From: Planobacterium oryzisoli
GTDB lineage: Bacteria; Bacteroidota; Bacteroidia; Flavobacteriales; Weeksellaceae
Length of the DNA stretch: 64,000 nt
Reading direction: 5' to 3'
Assembly: GCF_015354315.1 (NCBI RefSeq)
Contig: NZ_JADKYY010000002.1
Location: forward strand, 62,001 to 126,000
Shown: one piece after another, positions 1-9,335 of the stretch
Layout of the letters: every line of letters starts with the position of its first letter
Numbering within the stretch: position 1 is the stretch's first letter
Position numbers and translations under genes: made by a program
The notes under the pieces: model-generated
Seen by the model: only the letters and a program-made list of their open reading frames with translations
The model's database searches: none
Told to the model about the DNA's origin: nothing

Positions 1-1070
1 TTCGGACTAATTTATTTGGTGCAATTTTTAGAGTGCGTAGTGCTGTTAGTTTTGCAATTCACGAATTTTTTAACAAAAAGCAGTTTTTCTATATTAACAC
101 TCCCATCATAACAGGTGCTGATGCAGAAGGTGCGGGGGAAATGTTTAGTGTCACTGCCCTTAATTTAAGTGATCTTCCAAAGGATGCGCAAGGTGCGGTT
201 GATTTTACGCAGGACTTTTTTGGCAAGAAAACGAACTTGACCGTATCTGGTCAGTTAGAAGCAGAGACCGCGGCTATGGGACTAGGAAGAGTATATACCT
301 TTGGGCCTACTTTCCGTGCGGAGAATTCTAACACTACGAGGCATCTAGCGGAATTCTGGATGGTTGAGCCTGAAGTAGCTTTCAATAATCTCGAAGATAA
401 TATTGATTTGGCAGAAGATTTTTTAAAATACGTAATCGGTTATGTACTAGAAAATTGCAAGGACGACTTGGCTTTCTTGGACGAGCGATTCACTCAGGAG
501 CAAAATCAGAAACCGGAAAAGGACAGAGCTAAGGAAGGACTTATCGAAAAATTGGAGAATGTACTTTCCAAAAGATTTAAAAGAGTGTCCTACACGGAGG
601 CTATTGAAATCCTAATGAACTCCAAAGAGAATAAAAAAGGTAAGTTTCAGTTTCCTGTAGAAAATTGGGGAACAGACCTGCAGTCTGAACATGAACGCTA
701 TTTGGTAGAAAAACATTTTGAATGTCCTGTAGTATTGTTCGATTACCCTAAAGAAATTAAAGCCTTTTACATGAGGCTAAACGACGATGGTAAAACAGTG
801 GCCGCAATGGATGTCCTTTTCCCAGGGATTGGAGAAATTATAGGAGGATCACAAAGAGAGGACCGTCTTTCAGTTTTAAAGGCAAAAATGGAGCAGATGG
901 ATGTGGATACTGAGGAACTGTGGTGGTATCTAGACACTAGGAAATTTGGATCTGTACCTCACGCCGGATTTGGTCTAGGTTTGGAGCGACTGGTCCTGTT
1001 TGTTACCGGAATGACTAATATTCGAGACGTCATACCTTTCGCTAGAACACCGAAGAATGCGGAATTTTAA
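1..1070 (+). CDS. asnS: Asparagine-tRNA ligase, 3' part (5' end outside window)
   Basis: Class II aminoacyl-tRNA synthetase that charges tRNA-Asn with asparagine in the cytoplasm. The reading frame is open from base 3, and its first codons read [15 protein letters not shown], matching the start of the AsnRS catalytic core, so the gene continues to the left of the window; the GTG at 33 is internal. Motif 2 is seen as [21 protein letters not shown] (about codons 95-115 of the visible part) and motif 3 as [11 protein letters not shown] near the C-terminus. The missing part is the N-terminal OB-fold anticodon-binding domain and the beginning of the catalytic domain. The next gene, rpoN, lies 78 bp downstream and has its own -7 element. 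Confidence 0.95.
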   Translation, partial: RTNLFGAIFRVRSAVSFAIHEFFNKKQFFYINTPIITGADAEGAGEMFSVTALNLSDLPKDAQGAVDFTQDFFGKKTNLTVSGQLEAETAAMGLGRVYTFGPTFRAENSNTTRHLAEFWMVEPEVAFNNLEDNIDLAEDFLKYVIGYVLENCKDDLAFLDERFTQEQNQKPEKDRAKEGLIEKLENVLSKRFKRVSYTEAIEILMNSKENKKGKFQFPVENWGTDLQSEHERYLVEKHFECPVVLFDYPKEIKAFYMRLNDDGKTVAAMDVLFPGIGEIIGGSQREDRLSVLKAKMEQMDVDTEELWWYLDTRKFGSVPHAGFGLGLERLVLFVTGMTNIRDVIPFARTPKNAEF

Positions 1071-1124
1071 TAAATTGTAAAACAAGCCGAGAAAATCATA
1101 TAAGCAGTTTAAGAGCCAAGCTGA

Positions 1125-1132
1125 TATTTTTG
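1125..1132 (+). promoter_or_regulatory. -7 promoter element TATTTTTG upstream of rpoN
   Basis: TATTTTTG matches the Bacteroidota -7 consensus TAnnTTTG and ends 16 nt before the rpoN start codon. No TTG -33 element is present at the usual 17-23 nt distance, so this is a partial promoter call. Confidence 0.4.
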
Positions 1133-1148
1133 TAAACCAAAGAAGGAT

Positions 1149-2627
1149 ATGTTAAAACAAAACCTGCAACTCAAATTAGGACAGAAGTTGGCTCCCCAGC
1201 AGATTCAGCTAATGAAGCTGATTCAGCTTCATACATTGGAATTTGAAGAGGAACTAGAAAGGGAGCTGGAGGAAAATCCTGCACTCGAACGGGCAGAGGA
1301 AAATAAGGAAGAGGATAACTACGAGGATCTTGGTACCGATTACGAAGAAGAAGGTACGGATACAATTGACACGGATTTCGACGTTGAGGAGTATTTGTTT
1401 GACGATGAGCCCTCCTATAAGACTGCTTCCAGTAATTTTTCTGCAGACGACGAAGAATTTGATAACGAAAGCCTTCTTACAGAAGGTCAAACTCTTTATG
1501 ACTATCTGATAGAGCAAATCCGTCTGATTAATATTGACTCTGAGGATTTGAAAATTGCGGAATATGTTATCGGGAATTTAGATACGGACGGTTATCTGCG
1601 ACGCGATCTCAAAGCTATTGTGGATGATTTGGCTTTCTCTCAGGGAATTTATACAGACCGAGACAAAGTTGCAGATATTTTAGAAAACTATATACAAAAG
1701 CTTGATCCCCCAGGCGTTGGCGCTCGCAATCTTCAGGAATGTCTTTTACTTCAAATAGAAAAAAAAGTCAGTGCAAGCAAATCCGTCTCACTTGCTGCGT
1801 CAATTCTTCGGAATCAATTTGATGCCCTTACCAACAAGCATTACAACAAAATCATGCAGAAGTACGATCTTGAGGAAGAGGATCTGCGTGAGGCATTGGA
1901 CGAAATTGCAAGGCTTTCGCCAAAAGTAGGTGGAAACTTCGACACCCAGACTATTACCATCAATCAAGAAATCATACCCGATTTCGTTATCCAGGTAAAA
2001 GAAATTTCCAAGGGTAATTATGAGGTGATACCTTTATTAAATAGTAAGAATGCTCCAACTCTAAGGGTATCGGACGAATACAAAGAGATATTATCCACAT
2101 ACTCTCATGATAAGACTTCATCAGAACATAAGCAAGCGGCTCTTTTCATAAAGCAGAAGTTGGATGCAGCCAAATGGTATATCGATGCCATCAATCAAAG
2201 GCAAAACACTTTATTGCAGACAATTACGGCTATTGTCAAACTCCAGAAGGAGTATTTCTTAACGGGCGACGATAAGTCCCTAAGACCTATGATCCTAAAG
2301 GACGTGGCGGATATTACAGGTTTTGATATATCCACTATATCAAGAGTAGTAAAGAGTAAGTACGCCGATACTCCGAACGGAATTGTATACTTAAAGGATT
2401 TGTTTTCCGACTCCCTTACAAATGATGATGGAGAGGAAGTTTCTACTAAAGAAATAAAAATGCATCTCCAGGAGGCCATTGAACGGGAAAATAAGCGCAA
2501 GCCTTTTACGGACGATGCGTTAGTAGGTATTTTAAAGGAAAAAGGATACAACATTGCGCGCAGAACCATTGCCAAGTACCGCGAACAGCTAAATATTCCT
2601 GTGGCACGACTACGCAAGGAACTTTAA
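1149..2627 (+). CDS. rpoN: RNA polymerase sigma-54 factor RpoN
   Basis: Sigma-54 factor that recruits core RNA polymerase to -24/-12 promoters and needs an AAA+ activator to open them. The 492-residue protein has all family regions in order. The glutamine-rich region I (residues 1-47) includes LGQKLAPQQIQLMKLIQL. It is followed by a very acidic region II (about 48-115), the core-binding domain, a helix-turn-helix around 380-410, and the C-terminal RpoN box ARRTIAKYRE at about 470-479. No sigma-54 activator is encoded nearby. It follows asnS on the same strand, while the next genes are convergent. Length and motifs are normal, and the ATG start opens directly into region I. Confidence 0.96.
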   Translation: MLKQNLQLKLGQKLAPQQIQLMKLIQLHTLEFEEELERELEENPALERAEENKEEDNYEDLGTDYEEEGTDTIDTDFDVEEYLFDDEPSYKTASSNFSADDEEFDNESLLTEGQTLYDYLIEQIRLINIDSEDLKIAEYVIGNLDTDGYLRRDLKAIVDDLAFSQGIYTDRDKVADILENYIQKLDPPGVGARNLQECLLLQIEKKVSASKSVSLAASILRNQFDALTNKHYNKIMQKYDLEEEDLREALDEIARLSPKVGGNFDTQTITINQEIIPDFVIQVKEISKGNYEVIPLLNSKNAPTLRVSDEYKEILSTYSHDKTSSEHKQAALFIKQKLDAAKWYIDAINQRQNTLLQTITAIVKLQKEYFLTGDDKSLRPMILKDVADITGFDISTISRVVKSKYADTPNGIVYLKDLFSDSLTNDDGEEVSTKEIKMHLQEAIERENKRKPFTDDALVGILKEKGYNIARRTIAKYREQLNIPVARLRKEL

Positions 2628-2782
2628 TTCTGATTATTTGCAGTGTTCAATGCATAAATGCACATCTGAAGTTTCTCTCTATAGTTGAAAGAGTACTAAA
2701 ATGAACATGCTCAATAACGCCTAAATTTTTTCGAAAGAGGTTATTAATGGTATAGTATAAAGCTTCAAGATAAGTTATCGAG

Positions 2783-3460
2783 TTAAATATCTTTTTGCTG
2801 TTCTATTTTTTTTAGCTGTTCTAGATTCTTGCCTAGTCGGTGCATAATTATGCCATAGACAACACGGTAGTAGAGCCATATTAAACCGATTCCTATTGCG
2901 GTAGCGATCGCTAGCCCGACGATAAACCCTGCGAGAGTCTCCCCATCGAAAGCAATATTCTGCTTTGAAAAGATATAGAAGATAAACCAGCAAAGGACCG
3001 AAATGTACACTAGTAGCAAAGCGATATTAGTCAGTATAAATAGATTTACGACTTTTCGGAATTTAAGAATTTGTGTAATAAATGATTTTAAGCTCTGCTG
3101 TACTTTAATTTTACAGTAATTCACATAGAACAAAATAACGAAAATGCCTGTCATGAGAAGACTGAAAATCTTCATTCCAAATAGCAGGTGGGCGAAATCC
3201 GCTTGAAGTTCTACTGTATTCTCTACACCCATTCTTTGCAAAATATGGAGCAAGCTACTCTGGGAACTATCCTGGAAAATGTAGTAAATGTTTAGCAGAA
3301 GAAAAATTAGAAACTCCAGGGCACTGATCCAAAAAATGTACTTCACATAATTACGTGATTTATGATTGAGCATTTTTTGAATGTCCGTATCCTGGTAAAT
3401 GGTGGGAACATCTTGTTCCTTCCATTTTTGTTTTATAGAGTCCAGATCAAAATTATCCAT
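2783..3460 (-). CDS. Four-helix membrane protein, probable partner of the ECF sigma factor
   Basis: A 225-residue integral membrane protein of no family I can name. It has a polar N-terminal segment (1-35) with predicted helices at about 41-63, 92-114, 137-164 and 175-203, and a lysine-rich cytoplasmic-looking tail. Its start overlaps the 3' end of the upstream sigma-factor gene by 8 nt, so the two are translationally coupled. In Bacteroidota a membrane protein encoded directly after an ECF sigma gene is often its regulator. An anti-sigma role is therefore my inference from position, because no zinc-binding anti-sigma motif or FecR domain is visible. Confidence 0.75.
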   Translation of the reverse strand: MDNFDLDSIKQKWKEQDVPTIYQDTDIQKMLNHKSRNYVKYIFWISALEFLIFLLLNIYYIFQDSSQSSLLHILQRMGVENTVELQADFAHLLFGMKIFSLLMTGIFVILFYVNYCKIKVQQSLKSFITQILKFRKVVNLFILTNIALLLVYISVLCWFIFYIFSKQNIAFDGETLAGFIVGLAIATAIGIGLIWLYYRVVYGIIMHRLGKNLEQLKKIEQQKDI

Positions 3461-3947
3461 GCGTTTCCATCAATTCTTTTAAGGTCTTTTTGAGTCGATT
3501 CATTTTGACCCTGGCGTTAACTTCTGAGATGCCCAGGGTCTCAGCTATTTCCCTGTAAGGCTGGTCGTCTAGGTACATAAGTACTATGGCGCGTTCTACC
3601 TTAGGAAGCAACTTAATTACACGATATAGCAGCGCAATCTGATCTTGTTTTTCCTCCTCATGCTCGTAATGTATTTGGTTCTGCACATCGTGCAACTCAC
3701 TGGTCTGGGGAGATTTGGTTTTTTTTCGAAATAATGTGATGGCTGTATTTAATGCAACTCGGTACATCCAGGTCGATATTTTACTTTGTCCTCTAAACGA
3801 GTCGTAACTGCGCCAGAGTTGTAACACGATTTCTTGGAAAAGATCCTGCTCGTCTTCAAGCGAGTTGGTATAGAGTCTGGAGACTTTGATGATAAGGCCT
3901 TGGTTATCTTGAATTAATTTCGAAAAGATGGCCTGTTTTTCTTTCAC
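3453..3947 (-). CDS. ECF-type RNA polymerase sigma-70 family factor
   Basis: Alternative sigma factor of the extracytoplasmic-function type, which directs RNA polymerase to a small regulon. Its 164 residues contain region 2 (about 10-75, with DEQDLFQEIVLQLWRSYDSF and STWMYRVALNTAI) and region 4 (about 105-160, with a helix-turn-helix at YREIAETLGISEVNARVKMNR). There is no region 3 or N-terminal extension. It is the first gene of a two-gene operon with the membrane protein that overlaps its end. The gene is divergent from the PLP enzyme at 4082, with about 130 bp between them. The regulon and the signal cannot be read from this sequence. Confidence 0.93.
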   Translation of the reverse strand: MKEKQAIFSKLIQDNQGLIIKVSRLYTNSLEDEQDLFQEIVLQLWRSYDSFRGQSKISTWMYRVALNTAITLFRKKTKSPQTSELHDVQNQIHYEHEEEKQDQIALLYRVIKLLPKVERAIVLMYLDDQPYREIAETLGISEVNARVKMNRLKKTLKELMETHG

Positions 3948-4023
3948 TGCTGTGTGTATTCTGGGCGCTAAGATATAAAATCTATTTGGAGTCTTTATGG
4001 AGTGTGTGCCTAAGTCTAGTGCA

Positions 4024-4057
4024 TTGGAATTTGGTGTTTACAAAATAAGTACCTTTG
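4024..4057 (+). promoter_or_regulatory. Bacteroidota-type promoter for the PLP desulfhydrase/deaminase operon
   Basis: The -7 element TACCTTTG at 4050-4057 matches TAnnTTTG exactly. A TTG at 4024-4026 precedes it by 23 nt, and a second TTG at 4031-4033 by 16 nt. Transcription would begin near 4062-4065. The TTG that might serve as the start codon of the following gene (4055-4057) is the last three bases of this -7 box, which argues for a start further downstream. Confidence 0.6.
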
Positions 4058-4081
4058 AGGCTTAAAAAAACGGTTTCTCTC

Positions 4082-5023
4082 GTGCTACCACTGCCTAATA
4101 TTTCAATGCCAATAGAATCGCTCTCATTTGGAGAAGAGCATAGAATAACGGTGCATATGAAGCGCGAGGATCTTATTGATACTCATATTTCAGGAAATAA
4201 GTACTGGAAACTATACCATAATATCAATGAGTATCTGAAGTCTGATCCAAAAAGCCCTCTTATAATAACTTTTGGGGGTGCTTATTCCAATCATATTGCA
4301 GCAGTGGCAGCATTGGGGAAATTACTCTCACTTCCGACTTTGGGCATTATAAGAGGAGAGGAGTTGTCCGATGCGAGAATTACTTCCCCCACTTTACTAC
4401 GGGCTGCTTCGCAGGGTATGGATCTAGTTTTCACGAGTCGTGATAGATATAGATTTAAAGAGGAACTTGAGGCGTACTACACCAGTGAATTTCCACATGC
4501 ACTGGTAGTGCCCGAAGGAGGAACTAACTCCTCAGCGGTAAAGGGGATAGCAAATATGCTCGATGTACGTACCACGCAGTATGATGTTCTTTGCGTACCT
4601 GTGGGTACAGGAGGAACATTGGCTGGTATAACCCGATACAAACAATCCTACCAAAAAGCAATTGGAATGTCTGTAGTAAAGGACCTCACTTTAAAACAAC
4701 GCATTTATACCTTGGCTAATTCATCTGATTTCAATTTAGTGGATGCCTCGCAAGGAAGGTACGGTAAAGTAAGCGATGCGCTAATTGCGTATTGCAACTC
4801 TTTTTACGATGCATTTAAGATTCCCCTTGATCCAGTGTATACAGGAAAAATGATGTTTCATTTGCAAGAAATGATTGGTGCAGGTTACTTTGCTCCAGGA
4901 ACCAAAGTTTTAGTTTTTCATACTGGTGGATTGCAGGGTATTTCCGGGATCAATCAAACTTTGAGAATTAAGAAAAAAAATCTTCTTAATTTTGAGGACA
5001 AAATAGAAGGCTTCGGCTTATAA
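4082..5023 (+). CDS. PLP-dependent deaminase/D-cysteine desulfhydrase family protein
   Basis: Fold-type II PLP enzyme of the ACC deaminase/D-cysteine desulfhydrase group, which removes ammonia or sulfide from small amino acids. PLP lysine: the K in HISGNKYWKL, followed by the phosphate-binding SNHIAAVAALG loop; a glycine-rich VPVGTGGTLAG loop lies in the C-terminal half. The frame is open to a TTG at 4055, but that codon sits inside a promoter -7 box. I chose GTG 4082, which keeps the conserved LPLPNIS lead; ATG 4106 is the alternative. The glucosaminidase gene follows after 13 nt, probably in the same transcript. Substrate cannot be assigned; D-cysteine and 1-aminocyclopropane-1-carboxylate are both possible. 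Confidence 0.85.
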   Translation: MLPLPNISMPIESLSFGEEHRITVHMKREDLIDTHISGNKYWKLYHNINEYLKSDPKSPLIITFGGAYSNHIAAVAALGKLLSLPTLGIIRGEELSDARITSPTLLRAASQGMDLVFTSRDRYRFKEELEAYYTSEFPHALVVPEGGTNSSAVKGIANMLDVRTTQYDVLCVPVGTGGTLAGITRYKQSYQKAIGMSVVKDLTLKQRIYTLANSSDFNLVDASQGRYGKVSDALIAYCNSFYDAFKIPLDPVYTGKMMFHLQEMIGAGYFAPGTKVLVFHTGGLQGISGINQTLRIKKKNLLNFEDKIEGFGL

Positions 5024-5036
5024 ACATTGTAAAGAT

Positions 5037-6086
5037 ATGAGGCATTATGTTTTTTTGTTTTTATTTCTGTTTGCTCTTTCCGCCCAAGGTCAGGGTTGGA
5101 AAACAGATGAACAATATATTCAGAAATTCGCACAGTTTGCGGTAGAGGAAATGGAAAAATACCAGATTCCCGCTTCCATAACTTTAGCACAAGGGTTACT
5201 TGAGACGGGTGGAGGTCAAAGTCGACTTGCCATTGAGGGCAACAATCATTTTGGAATAAAATGCAAAGAAGAGTGGACGGGAAAGACCATGTCTCATACT
5301 GATGATGCTCCCAATGAGTGTTTTAGAGTCTATAATGATCCAAGAGAATCCTACGAGGACCATTCAAAATTCTTACGATTCAGAAAGTACTACCAAGATC
5401 TTTTTAAACTAGATCCTACAGATTACAAAGCATGGGCACACGGTTTAAAAAAGGCAGGTTATGCAACCAATCCAAGATATGCGTATATCCTGATCGACCG
5501 AATCGAAAAACACCGCCTTTACGAGTTTGACCGAACAGACTCTAATAAAGTCCTCTTTACGCTTCTTAAGATGTACCCTGCCCTTAGTAGCGACCAAGTT
5601 TTTATGGCTAAAGTAGATCAAAACCGTCAAAAAACAGAACCGGTTACAGTATCGGTGCCCTACCAACAGGTTAGCTATGCTAAACAGATGGAAAACGTAG
5701 ACAGGATTAAATCCAGGGAAGAATTATTAACTACAATTCTAATAAAGAGCCATCCTAATGGTGGTAAGAAGTATATAATTGTTCCTGCGGATACGGACCT
5801 GGACTTTATAGCAACCAAGTTTGGAGTTAGCGTGCGCTTACTCAAAAAATGGAACGACTTAGATAATACCTCTGTTTCCAAAAATGATCTTGTTTTCTTG
5901 GAGTCCAAATCCTCCAGTGCCAAAGCAAATACCTATAAAACAAGAGCAGGAGAAAGTATGCATGACATTTCCCAGAAACTGGGTATAAAGCTATCCACAC
6001 TGTATTCAAAAAACAGAATGCGTCAGGGAGAGCAACCAACTCCCGGGCAGGTGTTGTACCTTCAGCAGAAGCGGCCAAGAGGATAA
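5037..6086 (+). CDS. Secreted glucosaminidase with two LysM domains
   Basis: Predicted peptidoglycan hydrolase cleaving N-acetylglucosaminyl bonds, exported to the periplasm. A signal peptide (1-19, ending SAQGQG) precedes a Bax/FlgJ-type glucosaminidase domain (about 25-165). In that domain LAQGLLETGGGQSRLA carries the catalytic glutamate and NNHFGIKCKEEWTG the family signature. Two LysM peptidoglycan-binding repeats follow at about 243-288 and 298-345, both with the usual T-x-D-x-I-A pattern of residues. The 349-residue length is normal for flavobacterial members. It is cotranscribed with the PLP enzyme upstream (13-nt gap), and hemL begins 42 nt downstream. It probably acts in septation or cell-wall turnover. 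Confidence 0.92.
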   Translation: MRHYVFLFLFLFALSAQGQGWKTDEQYIQKFAQFAVEEMEKYQIPASITLAQGLLETGGGQSRLAIEGNNHFGIKCKEEWTGKTMSHTDDAPNECFRVYNDPRESYEDHSKFLRFRKYYQDLFKLDPTDYKAWAHGLKKAGYATNPRYAYILIDRIEKHRLYEFDRTDSNKVLFTLLKMYPALSSDQVFMAKVDQNRQKTEPVTVSVPYQQVSYAKQMENVDRIKSREELLTTILIKSHPNGGKKYIIVPADTDLDFIATKFGVSVRLLKKWNDLDNTSVSKNDLVFLESKSSSAKANTYKTRAGESMHDISQKLGIKLSTLYSKNRMRQGEQPTPGQVLYLQQKRPRG

Positions 6087-6128
6087 ACTCTTCTATGTTA
6101 TTACTCTCACAAAATTAAGCACATACAT

Positions 6129-7409
6129 ATGCAATATAAAAGAAGTTCAGAACTATTTCTGGAGGCTAGCCAATTTATTCCAGGGGGAGTAAATTCACCA
6201 GTCCGCGCATTTAAATCCGTTGGAGGCACTCCATTATTTATGAAACGGGCAGAAGGTCCCTACATTTGGGATGAAGACGGTACTAAATATGTTGATTATA
6301 TCAATTCCTGGGGGCCAGCCATTCTTGGCCATACAGACCCCATTGTACTTGATGCTATAAAACAACAGGCCGATAGTGGTTTTTCCTTCGGTACTCCTAC
6401 GGAATTGGAAACAACGATTGCAAAGCTCATCGTGGAAAATGTTTGTAATGTCGATCAGATTCGCATGGTATCCTCAGGAACGGAAGCATGCATGAGCGCA
6501 GTACGGCTAGCACGAGGGTATACAGGTAGAGATAAAATTATAAAATTTGAAGGATGTTACCACGGTCATTCGGATTCGTTTTTAATCAAGGCGGGTAGCG
6601 GGGCAGCCACATTTGGTAATCCCAATTCCCCCGGCGTGACAAAGGGAACTGCTCAGGATACATTGCTTTCGCAGTACAACGACATAGATCAGGTTCGCAG
6701 TCTCTTTGTGGAATATCCGGAGCAGATTGCGGCTGTTATAATTGAACCCGTAGCGGGTAATATGGGGTGCGTTTTGCCGCAGAATGATTTTTTAAAGCAG
6801 CTACGTTCTCTTTGTGATGAGCATGGGACGCTACTAATTTTTGATGAGGTAATGACAGGGTTCCGTCTGGATTTTTCTGGTGCTCAGAAGGTATATGAAG
6901 TGGCAGCTGATTTGGTTACCTATGGAAAAGTAATTGGTGGAGGTCTGCCAGTGGGCGCCTTTGCTGGGAGAGCCCCTATAATGGACGCTCTTGCCCCTAA
7001 GGGTGCGGTGTACCAAGCAGGTACACTAAGTGGAAATCCCTTGGCTATGCGGGCTGGGTTGACCACGCTCCAGCTGATATTGAGCGACCCTCTTTTTTAT
7101 TCTGCTTTGGCGCGTACGACCCAAGTACTGGATGAAACGGTAAGTTCCCTACTAAATGAAAAAGGGATCCAACATACTGTAAATAGACAGGGATCAATGA
7201 TGTCTGTGTTTTTTGGAGTGGATCAAGTGGAAAATTTCTATCAGGCAACACTTGCTAACCACCAAATGTTCAATAAATTCTTCCATCATTTACTTTCCAA
7301 GGGAATTTATCTGCCTCCGAGCGGATACGAAACCTGGTTTATTTCAAGGGCTATTGGTGAAGAAGAACTTGATAAGACTTATAATGCGGTTCGCTCATTT
7401 GAGCCTTAG
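6129..7409 (+). CDS. hemL: Glutamate-1-semialdehyde 2,1-aminomutase
   Basis: PLP- or PMP-dependent enzyme that converts glutamate-1-semialdehyde to 5-aminolevulinate, the committed step of the C5 haem pathway. The 426-residue protein shows the class III aminotransferase fold with [17 protein letters not shown] (about 114-130), the [10 protein letters not shown] cofactor pocket (about 237-246), and the Schiff-base lysine K267 in [17 protein letters not shown]-terminal [13 protein letters not shown] is diagnostic of HemL rather than other transaminases. Its stop overlaps the 3' end of the convergent DUF2752 gene by 4 nt. No other haem gene is in the window. Confidence 0.97.
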   Translation: MQYKRSSELFLEASQFIPGGVNSPVRAFKSVGGTPLFMKRAEGPYIWDEDGTKYVDYINSWGPAILGHTDPIVLDAIKQQADSGFSFGTPTELETTIAKLIVENVCNVDQIRMVSSGTEACMSAVRLARGYTGRDKIIKFEGCYHGHSDSFLIKAGSGAATFGNPNSPGVTKGTAQDTLLSQYNDIDQVRSLFVEYPEQIAAVIIEPVAGNMGCVLPQNDFLKQLRSLCDEHGTLLIFDEVMTGFRLDFSGAQKVYEVAADLVTYGKVIGGGLPVGAFAGRAPIMDALAPKGAVYQAGTLSGNPLAMRAGLTTLQLILSDPLFYSALARTTQVLDETVSSLLNEKGIQHTVNRQGSMMSVFFGVDQVENFYQATLANHQMFNKFFHHLLSKGIYLPPSGYETWFISRAIGEEELDKTYNAVRSFEP

Positions 7410-7687
7410 GCCGTACCTAAATAGTAATTAGTAAACACTAGTAGAACGGATACTGTAAGCAGAGCCCATTGTATTTTTGCCAAAGAGGGAACGGTCACAA
7501 TTTTTGATAGAACGAACGTAAGTAGTAGCGCACTAAGGGGGAATATTGCAGGATAAAGGTGCCAGGCTTCAGCGAAATTGCCTTCTAGCAGCTCCAGTGC
7601 AGCCCGTTGCGCGCCGCATCCCAGGCAGTGAATTCCCAGATACTTTTGGTAAGGGCAGCTTAGGAAGATATCTTCGATAAAACTCAT
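7406..7687 (-). CDS. DUF2752 family small membrane protein
   Basis: A 93-residue protein with the DUF2752 signature: a CLGCGAQRA cysteine motif (C21, C24) just before the first of two hydrophobic segments (about 45-64 and 72-90). The function of the family is unknown. Start chosen at ATG 7687, because it overlaps the stop codon of the upstream Old Yellow Enzyme gene as ATGA and so suggests translational coupling. A longer reading to 7723 would overlap that gene by 40 nt. The 3' end overlaps hemL, transcribed toward it, by 4 nt. Confidence 0.82.
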   Translation of the reverse strand: MSFIEDIFLSCPYQKYLGIHCLGCGAQRAALELLEGNFAEAWHLYPAIFPLSALLLTFVLSKIVTVPSLAKIQWALLTVSVLLVFTNYYLGTA

Positions 7688-8730
7688 GGCCGAGCGCGTT
7701 CGTATTGCGAAGGGATGAAACATTCTGCACCGGATTCAAATGCTCCTTGGAGTGGCAGATAAGGATTGCGGAGTAGTTCCCTTCCCACGAAGATTAAATC
7801 GGCTTGATTGTTTTCAAGTATAAGTTCCGCCTGCCGGGCCGTTGTAATCAGACCAACTGCCCCTGTTTTAATGTTTGCGCTTTGCCGGATTGCGTGCGCG
7901 AAAGGCACTTGGTATCCGTCCTGCACGGGAATCGATACTCCATGGATGTTCCCTCCACTGGATACGTCAATAAGATCTACTCCCATCTCTTTTAGTTGTG
8001 TCGCTAATGCGATACTGTGTTCTATATTCCAACCATTTTCGGCATATTCGTCGGCCGAAATCCTAACAAATAACGCATGATGCTCTGTAATTTCTTCCTT
8101 AACTGCCTGAACAATGTCATAAAGAAGCCGTGCACGGTTTTCGAAACTTCCGCCATATTCATCGGTGCGGAGATTAGAAAGCGGAGAGAGGAACTGATGA
8201 ATAAGATAGCCATGGGCTGCATGGATCTCGATTACATCGAAGCCAGCCTCCACTGCACGCCGGGCAGCGGACCGGAATAGATGTACTATAGTTTTGATTT
8301 CTTCTGTGGTAAGTGCTCTGGGAGATAGTTCTCCATCTTTGTAGGCGATGGCAGAGGGTGCAACCGTTTGCCAGCCCTGTTCAGAGGGAAGCTGAACACC
8401 ATTCCATGTGGAAGCTTTGCGCCCCGCATGAGCTAGCTGTATGCCTACTTTTGCTGCGGTCTTGGTGTGAATGAACTGTGTTATCTTTTCAAAAGCATCC
8501 TGGTGCTTATCATTCCAGAGTCCCAAACATTTGTGTGTTATGCGGCCAATTGGTTCCACCGCTGTTGCCTCAACCATTACAAGACCTACACCTCCTATTG
8601 CACGCGAATTGTAATGTACAAAATGGAAATCATTCGCAACACCATCCTGTGCACTATACATGCACATAGGAGAAAGAACCCAACGGTTGGGTAGTTCAAG
8701 ATTACGAAAATGCAAAGAGGAGTATAACAT
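7684..8730 (-). CDS. namA: NADH:flavin oxidoreductase, Old Yellow Enzyme YqjM/NamA type
   Basis: FMN-dependent ene-reductase that uses NAD(P)H to reduce activated C=C bonds of enones, nitro compounds and similar electrophiles. It has 348 residues forming a single TIM barrel. LSPMCMYSA near residue 20 carries the YqjM-type cysteine. HAAHGYLIHQFLSPLSNLRTDEYGG (about 170-195) is the conserved OYE core with the substrate-binding histidines. FVGRELLRNPYLP near the C-terminus is the FMN phosphate region. It lacks the iron-sulfur and FAD domains of the long 2,4-dienoyl-CoA reductases. It is coupled to the DUF2752 gene and divergent from cdd. The physiological substrate is unknown; a detoxification role is usual. 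Confidence 0.92.
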   Translation of the reverse strand: MLYSSLHFRNLELPNRWVLSPMCMYSAQDGVANDFHFVHYNSRAIGGVGLVMVEATAVEPIGRITHKCLGLWNDKHQDAFEKITQFIHTKTAAKVGIQLAHAGRKASTWNGVQLPSEQGWQTVAPSAIAYKDGELSPRALTTEEIKTIVHLFRSAARRAVEAGFDVIEIHAAHGYLIHQFLSPLSNLRTDEYGGSFENRARLLYDIVQAVKEEITEHHALFVRISADEYAENGWNIEHSIALATQLKEMGVDLIDVSSGGNIHGVSIPVQDGYQVPFAHAIRQSANIKTGAVGLITTARQAELILENNQADLIFVGRELLRNPYLPLQGAFESGAECFIPSQYERARP

Positions 8731-8847
8731 AATATATTTTTTGATGGTGTTAAATTTAGAGAATTTATTTGTTTGCAGTTCTGCTCCCAGCTACCTTAAT
8801 GCACGGAAATGATAAAAATAAATTACCTTTATGCTCGATTTAATATC

Positions 8848-9330
8848 ATGAACAAACAGATAGTTATCCCATACCGTTATTTCTCCAGTTCGGCAGAGTT
8901 AGATGATATAGAAAAAGAATTGTTTCAAAAGGCCAGTGCAGCTCGTGACAAGGCATATGCTCCTTATTCGGATTTTAATGTTGGCTGTGCAATACTTCTT
9001 GATAATGGAAAGATTATAACGGGAAGTAATCAGGAAAATGCCGCATTCCCTTCTGGATTATGTGCTGAAAGAGCTACAATATTTTGGACTGCAGCAAACT
9101 ATCCTGATGTCCGAATTAATAAAATTTTTGTGGTCGGCGGCCCAAACGCAAGTACTGAGTCCACTACGGCTATTCCTCCATGCGGGGCATGTCGCCAGAG
9201 TATATTAGAGTACGAAAGCAGGCAGGAACACGAAATTGAAATCTACTTTGGAGCTGTAGAGGGTGAGATATTTATGACCAAATCGGTCAGTGCTCTGTTG
9301 CCGTTCTCCTTTGATTCGACTTTTCTGTAG
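8848..9330 (+). CDS. cdd: Cytidine deaminase
   Basis: Zinc enzyme that hydrolyses cytidine and deoxycytidine to uridine and deoxyuridine in pyrimidine salvage. The homotetrameric short form is indicated by 160 residues. C72-A73-E74 provides one zinc ligand and the proton-shuttling glutamate, and PPCGAC supplies C112 and C115. The AYAPYSDFNVGCAIL segment is typical of the family. Start set at ATG 8848, giving MNKQIVIPYRYFSS. An in-frame ATG at 8809 would add 13 unconserved residues. The gene is divergent from namA and is followed directly by the cobalamin riboswitch promoter. Confidence 0.95.
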   Translation: MNKQIVIPYRYFSSSAELDDIEKELFQKASAARDKAYAPYSDFNVGCAILLDNGKIITGSNQENAAFPSGLCAERATIFWTAANYPDVRINKIFVVGGPNASTESTTAIPPCGACRQSILEYESRQEHEIEIYFGAVEGEIFMTKSVSALLPFSFDSTFL

Positions 9331-9335
9331 GCCAC

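Noticed and set aside
33-35. GTG as the start of the asparagine-tRNA ligase
   Set aside because: The frame is open upstream to the window edge, and the upstream codons encode conserved AsnRS residues, so the gene is cut by the window, not short.
4966-4991. Inverted repeat AATTAAGAA/TTCTTAATT with an A8 run inside the PLP-enzyme gene
   Set aside because: It lies within the coding region before the stop and is pure A/T; the next gene is 13 nt after the stop, so an internal terminator is unlikely.
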